Shown here one piece after another: positions 1 through 5,909 of a stretch of DNA of 6,085 bases. The notes under the pieces were generated by a model that saw only the letters and a list, made by a program, of their open reading frames with translations, made no database searches and was not told the origin of the DNA. Numbering within the stretch: position 1 is the stretch's first letter; every line of letters starts with the position of its first letter. Source of the DNA: Actinomycetota bacterium (GTDB lineage Bacteria > Actinomycetota > Thermoleophilia > Solirubrobacterales > Solirubrobacteraceae); the NCBI GenBank assembly GCA_009699915.1, contig WLNG01000090.1, forward strand, positions 1 through 6,085. Reading direction: 5' to 3'. A program made the translations under genes and the position numbers.

Positions 1-9
1 AGGCCGCGC

Positions 10-2226
10 ATGAAGCGCAACCTACAGCGGGAGCCGCTGCGACAGCGGCTCTACGCTGGCCGCGTGCGGCTCGCCGACGACACCCCGAACGTCGAGTTGC
101 GCCGCGACCCGCAGCGCGGCGCGATCGTCGTCCTCGCATTCCCCTATGACGAGCGCATCGTGGACGTCGTGCGGCGGATCCCGCATCGCCGCTTCGATTG
201 GGATGCGCGCGAATGGTGGGCGCCGGTCGACGACTGGTGCGGGCTACACGTGGCGGACGTCCTCGAACGCTTCCCGGAGCTGCTCCCGAGCGCCGAGGTC
301 GCCGCATGGCTCTCGGAGATCGACCGGCGCTGGGTCGGGACGATCACAACCACACGCCACGACGGCCAGGGATGGTGGGTCCTGCGAACGCGCGCGGGGA
401 CCGTGCCGCAGGCGCTGCGCGACGGCGCCGTCGAGCACGAGGAGGAGGAGCTGCTCGTGCCCTTCAGCGCCGCGGCCGCCGACACGATCCGCGACCTCGG
501 CTCCGCGCGGATCGACGCGGCAGCCGCCCGCTGCCTGGACGTCGCGGAGCTCGGCGATCCGGTCGCCCCCTCACGGCTTGCGCTGATCAGCGGAACCGAG
601 GGCGAAGCGCTCGCGCTGGAGGTCCTCTGGGACCACGACTCCGGGCGCGCGTTCGCCGCGCTTCCCGGCGGTCTCGGAGGCGGGCGCCTGCCGCTCGATC
701 CGTGGATCGTCGGACAGCTCGATGGATTCCTGGCAGCCCACGGCGTCGAGGTTGCGGGTCTGGCTCGCGTGCAACTCGATCGGCTGCGCGCCGAGTACGA
801 CGAGGCGCAGGTCGCGGTGCGCCGATCACGCGCCGAGACCGGCGAGCCGATCCCCGAGGTCGCAGCGGTCCTCGGGGGTTCACTCGCTCCGTACCAATGG
901 GCCGGTGTGCGCTATGTCCTGGATGCGCGCCGCGCCTTCCTCGCCGACGAGCAGGGCCTGGGGAAAACGGTCGAGGCGCTCGCCGCGCTGGAGGCCGACG
1001 CCGCCTACCCGGCGGTCGTCGTCTGCCCCGCAGCGCTGAAACTCGTCTGGAAACGCGAGGCAGCGCACTGGCTGGCCGGCCGCAGCGTCGCGCTGATCGA
1101 AGGACGCACAGGGCCGATCCCACAGGCAGACATCGTCGTCCTCAACTACGAGATCGTCGCCGCCCACCGGGAAGAACTCGCCCGCAGGCGCCCGCGCGCG
1201 CTCATCGTCGATGAGTCCCACTACTGCAAGAACCCGCAGGCCAAGCGCACCCAGGCGGTGCGACGGCTCGCGGCCTCGGTCGCCGAGGATGGTCTGCGGC
1301 TGGCGCTCACCGGAACGCCGGTGCTCAATCACGCGGAAGAGCTCGTCGCCCAGCTGCGCGTGATCGGGCGGCTGGAAGACTTCGGCTCGGCCGCGCAGTT
1401 CACGCGCGACCTACGCGGCGACCTCGCCCAGGAACGGCTCCACTGGCATCTGCGCCGCCGCTGTTTCGTGCGCCGACTGAAGGCGGACGTCCTTCCGCAG
1501 CTGCCCCCCAAGCGCCGCGTGGTCGTACCGATCGCGCTGACGAACGAGCGGGAGTACCGCCTGGCCGAGAACGACGTGATCGCCTGGCTGCGCACGCAGC
1601 CGCTCGACCTCTCCGAGCTCAACGCGAAGATCGCGGCGACGCTGCGAGCGGAGCGCCTCGCCCAACTGGGCACCCTCCAGCGTCTGGCGGCGCGGGGAAA
1701 ACTCCACGGCGCCCTGGGATGGATGCACGACTTCCTCGCGAGCGGCGAGCCGCTCGTCGTCTTCGCCCGGCACCGCGAGGTGCAGGAGGCGGTGCTGGAG
1801 CGTTTTCCCCAGGCCGCCCATCTGCTCGGGGCCGACAGCGCGACGGCGCGCGACATGGCAATCAGCGCCTTTCAGGAGCCGGACGGGCCACAGCTGATCG
1901 TCTGCGCCACCCGCGTGGCGGCGCAGGGCATCACGCTGACTCGCGCCTCGAACGTCGCCTTCCTGGAGCTCGAATGGACCCCCGCGATGCATGACCAGGC
2001 GGAGGACCGCTGTCACCGGATCGGCCAGCGCGACAACGTCACAGCCTGGTATCTCCTCGCAGCGGAGACGATCGACGAGACGATGGCGCGGCTGATCGAA
2101 CGCAAACGGGCGACCATCGCAGCGGTCACCGACGGCCTCACCGCCGACAGCGACGGACTCGTCGAGGCGGTGATCCGCGAACTGCGCGACAGCGAGCCAT
2201 TCCGGCACCTGCGGCCGGTGCAATGA
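10..2226 (+). CDS. SMARCAL1-like SNF2-family DNA helicase/translocase with N-terminal HARP-like motif
   Basis: A 738-residue superfamily 2 ATPase predicted to translocate on DNA, probably in replication-fork or repair remodelling. Seen in the sequence: residues about 38-75 hold a HARP-like motif (FPYD, then IPHRRFD, then WW-AP), the element that in SMARCAL1/HARP proteins supports strand annealing. RecA-like lobe 1 starts near residue 290 with a Q-motif-like APYQ; motif I is DEQGLGKT (313-320), motif II DESHYCKN (401-408), motif III LTGTP (433-437). Lobe 2 covers about 565-690, with VVFARHREVQ (583-592), motif V around AAQGITLT (637-644) and motif VI QAEDRCHRIGQ (663-673). All ATPase motifs look intact. 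Residues 76-285 match nothing I recognise and include an acidic run at 142-147. The chosen ATG has AGG six bases upstream; the frame stays open to the window edge, so an earlier start is possible. It ends 79 bases before the lipase start. Family confident; the DNA substrate is inferred. Confidence 0.95.
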   Translation: MKRNLQREPLRQRLYAGRVRLADDTPNVELRRDPQRGAIVVLAFPYDERIVDVVRRIPHRRFDWDAREWWAPVDDWCGLHVADVLERFPELLPSAEVAAWLSEIDRRWVGTITTTRHDGQGWWVLRTRAGTVPQALRDGAVEHEEEELLVPFSAAAADTIRDLGSARIDAAAARCLDVAELGDPVAPSRLALISGTEGEALALEVLWDHDSGRAFAALPGGLGGGRLPLDPWIVGQLDGFLAAHGVEVAGLARVQLDRLRAEYDEAQVAVRRSRAETGEPIPEVAAVLGGSLAPYQWAGVRYVLDARRAFLADEQGLGKTVEALAALEADAAYPAVVVCPAALKLVWKREAAHWLAGRSVALIEGRTGPIPQADIVVLNYEIVAAHREELARRRPRALIVDESHYCKNPQAKRTQAVRRLAASVAEDGLRLALTGTPVLNHAEELVAQLRVIGRLEDFGSAAQFTRDLRGDLAQERLHWHLRRRCFVRRLKADVLPQLPPKRRVVVPIALTNEREYRLAENDVIAWLRTQPLDLSELNAKIAATLRAERLAQLGTLQRLAARGKLHGALGWMHDFLASGEPLVVFARHREVQEAVLERFPQAAHLLGADSATARDMAISAFQEPDGPQLIVCATRVAAQGITLTRASNVAFLELEWTPAMHDQAEDRCHRIGQRDNVTAWYLLAAETIDETMARLIERKRATIAAVTDGLTADSDGLVEAVIRELRDSEPFRHLRPVQ

Positions 2227-2251
2227 GCTGTCGCATCGGCCCTGTGCGTAT

Positions 2252-2259
2252 GTGATACT
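2252..2259 (+). promoter_or_regulatory. Possible extended -10 promoter element for the lipase gene
   Basis: In the gap after the helicase stop, TGTGATACT carries an extended -10 TG (2251-2252) followed by GATACT (2254-2259), which matches TATAAT at four of six positions. It is one of the few AT-richer patches here and would place a transcription start near 2266, about 40 bases before the lipase ATG. No good -35 hexamer lies 16-18 bases upstream (TCGCAT at 17), so this is tentative. Confidence 0.3.
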
Positions 2260-2295
2260 GGCCGCTTCCGGCCCCTCAAGGCCGATCCGTCGATC

Positions 2296-2301
2296 GAGGA
2301 G
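2296..2301 (+). promoter_or_regulatory. Shine-Dalgarno sequence setting the lipase start
   Basis: GAGGAG lies four bases upstream of the ATG at 2306. It is the clearest ribosome binding site in the window. Together with the signal peptide that begins at this ATG, it favours 2306 over the in-frame GTG at 2252, which would add 18 arginine-rich residues ahead of the signal sequence. Confidence 0.65.
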
Positions 2302-2305
2302 ACCC

Positions 2306-3505
2306 ATGCCCCGCATCATTCGCCGCATCACCACGGGAGCAGTGCTCGCATGCACCGCAGCAGCGCTCGCGCCCGTCGCCGCCAATGCGGCGTTCACCCC
2401 CGGCCCCGCCGGCGACGCCTTCTATGCGCCTCCCGCATCGCTGCCTTCAGGTCAGGGCAAGCTGATCTGGGCGCGCAAGGCGACCGGACTGGTTGCGCTC
2501 AAGAACGCCAAGGCGACCTACCGCGTCCTCTACACCTCGAAGGGCATTAACGGCATGCCGGTGGCCGTCTCCGGCCTGGTCAGCCTGCCGAAGTCCAAGG
2601 CCCCGAAGACCGGCTGGAAGGTCATCACCTGGGGCCACGGCACGACCGGCCTCGCCGACATCTGCGCCCCGTCGCGCACGACGGCGACCTCCTCGTTCAA
2701 GTCGTACGTGAACTACTCCGATGCGACGCTGAACCGCTGGCTCAAGCGCGGCTGGGTGGTCGTGCGCAGCGACTTCGAGGGCCTGGGAACCCCGGGGCAG
2801 CACCCGTATCTCGTCGGCACCTCCGAGGGCATCGGGATGGTCGACATCGTGCGCGCGGCACGCGGCCTCGACAAGCGCGTGGGCAAGAGCTTCGCGATCG
2901 CGGGCCATTCGCAGGGCGCGCACGGCGCGCTCTTCGCGGGCGGCCTGGCCAAGATCGTCGCTCCGGAGCTCAAGCTCAAGGCCGTCGTCGCCTATGCCCC
3001 GGCCTCGCACCTCAAGGAGCAGGCAGCGCTGCTGGGCAACCTCACCACGCCGAACGGCCTCAGCGGACTGGCGATCATGATCGCCAAGGGCGCCGCGCTC
3101 GTTACGCCCGGCTACGACCTCGACACGGTGCTCGCGGACGCAGCCAAGGCGCTGCTGCCGAAGCTCGATACCGACTGCGTCGACACGATCGGCAGCCCGA
3201 GCGCCTTCGGGGCGATCTCGCCGGCGAGCCTTGTCACCGGCGGGCAGACGCTTGACGGCCTCTACCCCGCCCTCGAGGACACGAACCCCGCGGTGAAGAT
3301 CAACGTCCCGACGCTGATCCTGCAGGGCGGCGCCGACACGACGGTGTTCAAGGGCTTCACCGATCTGCTCGTGCCGGAGCTCAAGGCGAAGGGGACCAAG
3401 GTCACCTATGTCGTCTATGCGACCGCCAACCACGGCGGCATCGTGACCGACACGCCGAAGGCTGCGAAGAAGGCCGACAGCTTCCTCGCCAAGCTCCTGA
3501 AGTAG
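2306..3505 (+). CDS. Secreted lipase/esterase, secretory lipase (LIP) family alpha/beta hydrolase
   Basis: A 399-residue exported hydrolase expected to cleave carboxyl esters or acylglycerols outside the membrane. Seen: a Sec-type signal peptide with basic n-region (PRIIRR), a hydrophobic core over about residues 8-24 and an Ala-Asn-Ala cleavage site near 26-28. In the mature part, WGHGT (109-113) is the probable oxyanion-hole strand; GHSQG (200-204) is the nucleophile elbow with Ser202; GGAD (341-344) supplies Asp344; and ANHGG (374-378) supplies His376, giving a complete Ser-Asp-His triad in the usual order. Only two cysteines remain after cleavage (120 and 290), so one disulfide is plausible. 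The mature protein is lysine-rich for so GC-rich a genome, and its length suits the secretory-lipase family first known from Candida and common in actinobacteria. Start chosen from signal peptide and Shine-Dalgarno site. It is convergent with the kinase-like gene and shares a terminator hairpin with it. Substrate chain length cannot be told. Confidence 0.9.
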   Translation: MPRIIRRITTGAVLACTAAALAPVAANAAFTPGPAGDAFYAPPASLPSGQGKLIWARKATGLVALKNAKATYRVLYTSKGINGMPVAVSGLVSLPKSKAPKTGWKVITWGHGTTGLADICAPSRTTATSSFKSYVNYSDATLNRWLKRGWVVVRSDFEGLGTPGQHPYLVGTSEGIGMVDIVRAARGLDKRVGKSFAIAGHSQGAHGALFAGGLAKIVAPELKLKAVVAYAPASHLKEQAALLGNLTTPNGLSGLAIMIAKGAALVTPGYDLDTVLADAAKALLPKLDTDCVDTIGSPSAFGAISPASLVTGGQTLDGLYPALEDTNPAVKINVPTLILQGGADTTVFKGFTDLLVPELKAKGTKVTYVVYATANHGGIVTDTPKAAKKADSFLAKLLK

Positions 3506-3510
3506 TCAGC

Positions 3511-3563
3511 CCGCTCCCCGCAGGCCGAAGGGCGACGCTCAGTCGTCCTTCGGCGGGGAGCGG
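3511..3563. terminator. Nested hairpin, probable bidirectional terminator between convergent genes
   Basis: A 9-bp perfect outer stem (3511-3519 with 3555-3563; CCGCTCCCC/GGGGAGCGG) is followed by a 4-base bulge (3520-3523), then a 13-bp inner stem (3524-3536 with 3542-3554) with a single G-T wobble (3532/3546) and a 5-base loop GCTCA (3537-3541). It starts five bases after the lipase stop, and its right arm covers the last seven codons of the minus-strand gene, whose stop codon sits in the loop. No T-tract follows on either strand, as is common for high-GC actinobacterial terminators. Structure is seen; termination function is inferred. Confidence 0.7.
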
Positions 3564-4174
3564 AAGACGATCCGCTTGAGCTCCCCGACTGCGGCGCCGC
3601 CGAGGCGCATGGCGGTCTGGAAGCCTTCCTTGCCGAGCTCGCCGATGTCCAGCGCTGTGCGCAGCGCGTTGAGCGCGTCACGCTGTTCCTCGTCGAGGTC
3701 ATCGCGGCCCACGTCGAGCAGGATCATGTGACGTGGGCGGCGCAAGCCCGTCGCGGTGCGCAGCAGCACCTTGCGCTCCTCGGCCGTCAACCCCTCGGTT
3801 GCGACAACCGTCGACTCGCCTGCCTCCAGCCGCTTGAGCGCGGCAGCGACGCGCAGCTCGGCGCCCTTCTCGTCGAGCATCTCATCGGGAACTCGGCCCG
3901 CGATCAGCGTGCGGATCCGACGGGGTGAAAGCACGGCGCCCTTCTCGTCGGCGAACGCGCGGTCGAGGAAGCGCTCGCACTCGGCCTCAGAGGGCGACAC
4001 AACGATCACGAGGCTCCCGGGGCTGTAGCGCATCCGGTCGGCCGGACGAAGCACCCGGCACCGGGTTGAGAGATCGGGCTCGCGGGGTGGGCCGGAACCC
4101 TCGCGCCGCGGGCGATCCGAGGACCACGCGCCACGCTCGTCGTCGGAGATCTTCACGCTGCGCGGCTCAGTCAT
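3539..4174 (-). CDS. Polynucleotide-kinase-like (AAA_33) protein lacking catalytic motifs; probable pseudokinase
   Basis: A 211-residue soluble protein. Residues 1-47 are a polar, Arg/Asp/Ser-rich, probably disordered tail. From residue 51 the pattern follows, almost without gaps, bacterial polynucleotide-kinase-like predicted kinases: strand 1 GSLVIVV (53-59), a segment VLSPRRIRTLIAG (81-93) where active members read roughly VLSSDxxRxLxxD, the helix AALKRLEAGESTVV (111-124) where they read LxxGxxTVVDATN, then LTAEERKVLL (129-138), MILLDV (150-155) and a late KEGF (182-185). The functional residues are absent: the Walker A slot reads SPSEAECE (60-67) instead of GxxGxGKS/T, the SSD Asp is Arg85, and VDATN becomes VATEG (124-128). 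I infer loss of ATP binding and kinase activity, with a possible regulatory or scaffold role. The ATG at 4174 is chosen because the open frame upstream is only the shadow of crcB; ATG 4033 (Met48) is an alternative. The GGGGG ahead of the start is too close for a normal Shine-Dalgarno site. Coding call is firmer than the fold call. Confidence 0.72.
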   Translation of the reverse strand: MTEPRSVKISDDERGAWSSDRPRREGSGPPREPDLSTRCRVLRPADRMRYSPGSLVIVVSPSEAECERFLDRAFADEKGAVLSPRRIRTLIAGRVPDEMLDEKGAELRVAAALKRLEAGESTVVATEGLTAEERKVLLRTATGLRRPRHMILLDVGRDDLDEEQRDALNALRTALDIGELGKEGFQTAMRLGGAAVGELKRIVFRSPPKDD

Positions 4175-4180
4175 GCCCCC

Positions 4181-4269
4181 ATGGTGACACGCACGCGCGC
4201 AAGCCGTGCGCGAACGACCATCCGCCGGACCTCGATCCGGCCGCCGCGACAGCGACGATCCAGCATCGT
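4181..4269 (+). promoter_or_regulatory. Structured 5' leader of the crcB pair (divergent intergenic region)
   Basis: This divergent spacer holds three small inverted repeats. CGCACG/CGTGCG (4190-4195 with 4205-4210) is enclosed by ATGGT/ACCAT (4181-4185 with 4217-4221); GCCGGA/TCCGGC (4224-4229 with 4236-4241) has a 6-base loop; ACGAT/ATCGT (4255-4259 with 4265-4269) overlaps the first two bases of the GTG start at 4268. I could not match the conserved core of the fluoride (crcB-motif) riboswitch. No clear -10/-35 boxes are visible for either gene. Repeats are seen; a regulatory role is inference, and short stems are expected by chance at this GC content. Confidence 0.3.
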
Positions 4270-4663
4270 GAGAGTCGATCAACGCGAGCTCGCGGCGGTA
4301 TTCGCCGGCGGCATCCTCGGCGCCGTCGTCCGCGTGCGACTCGGTGAAGCCTTCCCCGTGCACGCGGCCTCCTGGCCGTGGGCGACGCTCGCCGCGAATC
4401 TCACAGGCGCCTTCCTGCTCGGCCTCGTCACCGCGCACACACGCCACCACCCACGGCCGTGGCGCCACACGCGTCCACTGATCGGGACAGGTCTCTGCGG
4501 AGCATTGACGACCTTCTCCGCGATGCAGCTCGAACTGCTGCAGATGCTCGATGCCGGGGCGATCGGCCGGGCCTGCGGGTACCTCGCCGCCCTGCTCGTC
4601 GGAGGAATCGGGGCGATCGTTCTCGCCGACCTGCTCGAGCGGCGCGGGCCGCTGCACCGATGA
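4268..4663 (+). CDS. crcB1: CrcB/Fluc fluoride channel, first subunit
   Basis: A 131-residue four-helix membrane protein of the Fluc family, which exports F- passively through the inner membrane as an antiparallel dimer with two pores. Seen: TM1 about residues 8-24 with GGILGAVVR (14-22); TM2 about 37-55 with ANLTGAFLLG and the family's pore Asn (Asn44); TM3 about 70-92 with the helix-break signature GALTTFS (78-84) that forms the central Na+ site in the family; TM4 about 100-122. Homologues usually have FxxF in TM3; here it is Phe83 followed by Met86, so the second Phe of the Phe box is missing. Start: the GTG at 4268 gives the normal family length and a typical N-terminus; the in-frame ATG at 4181 would add 29 mostly basic residues and nearly abut the divergent gene. 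No good Shine-Dalgarno is visible. The stop overlaps the second crcB start (ATGA), implying translational coupling and a heterodimer. Confidence 0.92.
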   Translation: MRVDQRELAAVFAGGILGAVVRVRLGEAFPVHAASWPWATLAANLTGAFLLGLVTAHTRHHPRPWRHTRPLIGTGLCGALTTFSAMQLELLQMLDAGAIGRACGYLAALLVGGIGAIVLADLLERRGPLHR

Positions 4664-5025
4664 GCTGGGGCACGTGGATCGGCGTGGCGCTGCTGGGCGG
4701 ACTGGGCGCATCCCTGCGTGTGCTCGTCACGGCCGCGGCCGACCGCCGCGCCGCGACCGCCTTCCCGGTGGGGACGCTCAGCGTCAACCTGATCGCGACG
4801 TTCGCCGCCGGGGTCATCACGGGGGCGGCGCTCACCGGTACCACGCGCATCGTGCTCCTCGCCGGACTCCTCGGCACCTTCTCCACATTCAGCACGTGGA
4901 TGCTCGACACCCACCGCCTCGCAGCCGATGGCCGCCGGGGCCTTGCCGCGCTGAACCTCGCGCTGAGCCTCGTCGCCGGGCTGCTGGCGGTCTGGGCCGG
5001 AGAGCGGCTCGGCTGCGCGCTCTGA
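4660..5025 (+). CDS. crcB2: CrcB/Fluc fluoride channel, second subunit
   Basis: A 121-residue Fluc-family membrane protein, the probable partner of the preceding subunit. Seen: TM1 about residues 4-23 with GGLGASLR (13-20); TM2 about 35-53 with PVGTLSVN (36-43), carrying the family's pore Asn43; TM3 about 63-83 with LLGTFSTFSTW (70-80), which keeps both phenylalanines (Phe74 and Phe77) and the TFS break; TM4 about 95-113. The first-position Thr of the usual TTFS is Gly-Thr here. The ATG lies inside the stop of the upstream gene (ATGA at 4660-4663), the classic arrangement for two-gene Fluc channels in Gram-positive bacteria, where the products can form antiparallel heterodimers. Only 22 bases separate it from the SDR gene, and no hairpin terminator is evident between them. 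Family assignment is firm; heterodimer formation is inferred from gene order and from the complementary residue pattern. Confidence 0.92.
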   Translation: MSWGTWIGVALLGGLGASLRVLVTAAADRRAATAFPVGTLSVNLIATFAAGVITGAALTGTTRIVLLAGLLGTFSTFSTWMLDTHRLAADGRRGLAALNLALSLVAGLLAVWAGERLGCAL

Positions 5026-5047
5026 GCGCTGCTGGCATGATCGGCGC

Positions 5048-5887
5048 ATGACGATCGAGACGCCGCTCGCCGGACGCACGATGTTCATCTCCGGCGCGAG
5101 CCGCGGCATCGGCCTCGCGATTGCGCTGCGTGCAGCGCGCGACGGCGCGAACATCGCGCTGATCGCCAAGACCGCGGACCCCCACCCGAAGCTTGAGGGA
5201 ACGATCTTCACCGCCGCCGAGCAGATCGAGGCCGCCGGAGGCAGCGCACTGCCGATCGTCGGCGACATCCGCGACGAGGGGCAGGTCCACGCGGCGGTCG
5301 CCGCGACCGTCGAACGCTTCGGGGCCATTGACATCTGCGTGAACAACGCATCGGCGATCAACCTCGCCGGGACCGAGGCGCTCGAGCTCAAGCGCTTCGA
5401 TCTGATGCAGCAGATCAACGTGCGTGGATCGTTCGCCGTCACGCAGGCCTGCCTGCCGCACCTTCGCCAGGGAACCAACCCCCACATCCTCACGCTCTCA
5501 CCGCCGATCGGGCTGCGGCCGCAGTGGCTCGGCCCGCACATCGGCTACACGATCGCCAAGTACGGGATGAGCATGCTCGCGCTCGGCTGGGCCACCGAGT
5601 TCGCCGAGGCCGGCATCGCCTCAAACGCTCTCTGGCCGCGCACGATCATCGCCACCGCCGCCGTCCAGAACCTGCTGGGCGGTGACGAGGCGATGGCGCA
5701 CGCGCGCCGACCGGAGATCTACGCAGACTCGGCGTACGCGATCCTCACGCGCGACAGCCGGGCCTGCACCGGCAACACCTATCTCTGCGAGGACGTGCTC
5801 GCGGAGGAGGGCGTCACCGACCTTTCGCCGTACGACTGCGTGCCCGGCGCGCAGCCGTACATGGACCTCTACGTCGACCACATCTGA
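5048..5887 (+). CDS. HSDL2-like short-chain dehydrogenase/reductase (SDR)
   Basis: A 279-residue classical-SDR-type NAD(P)-dependent oxidoreductase with a Rossmann fold, presumably cytosolic. Seen: cofactor motif SGASRGIG (15-22, usual TGxxxGIG), GDIRD (72-76), NNAS (99-102, usual NNAG), Asn123, and a catalytic Ser151 with Tyr167-x3-Lys171. The protein closely tracks the SDR domain of animal HSDL2: shared features include the TADPHPKLEGTI segment (42-53), SPPIGL (151-156), YTIAKYGMSM (167-176) and NALWPRT (193-199). The first two place it in the HSDL2 subgroup rather than FabG. It ends after the SDR domain, without the C-terminal SCP2 sterol-carrier domain of animal HSDL2. The substrate is unknown even for the family; a lipid or acyl substrate is a guess. 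The ATG at 5048 fits the expected N-terminus; no good Shine-Dalgarno sequence is present. It may ride on the crcB transcript, and is convergent with the flavoprotein gene at the right edge. Confidence 0.93.
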   Translation: MTIETPLAGRTMFISGASRGIGLAIALRAARDGANIALIAKTADPHPKLEGTIFTAAEQIEAAGGSALPIVGDIRDEGQVHAAVAATVERFGAIDICVNNASAINLAGTEALELKRFDLMQQINVRGSFAVTQACLPHLRQGTNPHILTLSPPIGLRPQWLGPHIGYTIAKYGMSMLALGWATEFAEAGIASNALWPRTIIATAAVQNLLGGDEAMAHARRPEIYADSAYAILTRDSRACTGNTYLCEDVLAEEGVTDLSPYDCVPGAQPYMDLYVDHI

Positions 5888-5908
5888 GCAGCCCCCCGCG
5901 GGGCGCTC
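5886..5908. terminator. Short GC-rich hairpin, probable bidirectional terminator
   Basis: GAGC (5886-5889) pairs with GCTC (5905-5908) and GCCCC (5891-5895) with GGGGC (5900-5904), with one bulged A (5890) and the loop CCGC. It sits almost exactly between the SDR stop (5885-5887) and the minus-strand stop (5910-5912), so it could end transcripts from both sides. There is no T-tract. The structure is seen directly; the function is inferred from position. Confidence 0.6.
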
Positions 5909-5909
5909 C

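Noticed and set aside
1411..2397. Minus-strand frame of 328 codons opposite the helicase 3' half
   Set aside because: Shadow of the conserved SNF2 lobe 2; no motif of its own and it crosses the lipase promoter and signal peptide.
2447..3433. Minus-strand frame of 328 codons opposite the lipase
   Set aside because: Antisense to a complete catalytic-triad hydrolase; Arg/Asp/Gly-rich composition typical of an antisense GC-rich shadow.
4181..4267. Upstream ATG start (4181) for crcB1
   Set aside because: It would add 29 Arg/Thr-rich residues not seen in Fluc proteins, has no Shine-Dalgarno site, and leaves six bases to the divergent start codon.
4175..4711. N-terminal extension of the kinase-like minus-strand gene to a start at 4711
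   Set aside because: The extra 179 codons are antisense to crcB1 and lack family similarity; the ATG at 4174 is the first plausible start past the intergenic spacer.
5037..5051. Four-codon mini-ORF (Met-Ile-Gly-Ala) overlapping the SDR start by ATGA
   Set aside because: It has no ribosome binding site and short ORFs of this size arise by chance; translational coupling is possible but unsupported.
4279..5541. Long minus-strand open frame of 420 codons across both crcB genes and the SDR
   Set aside because: It lies antisense to three well-recognised genes, its translation is Arg/Ser/Pro-rich low complexity with no domain, and such frames are common at this GC content.
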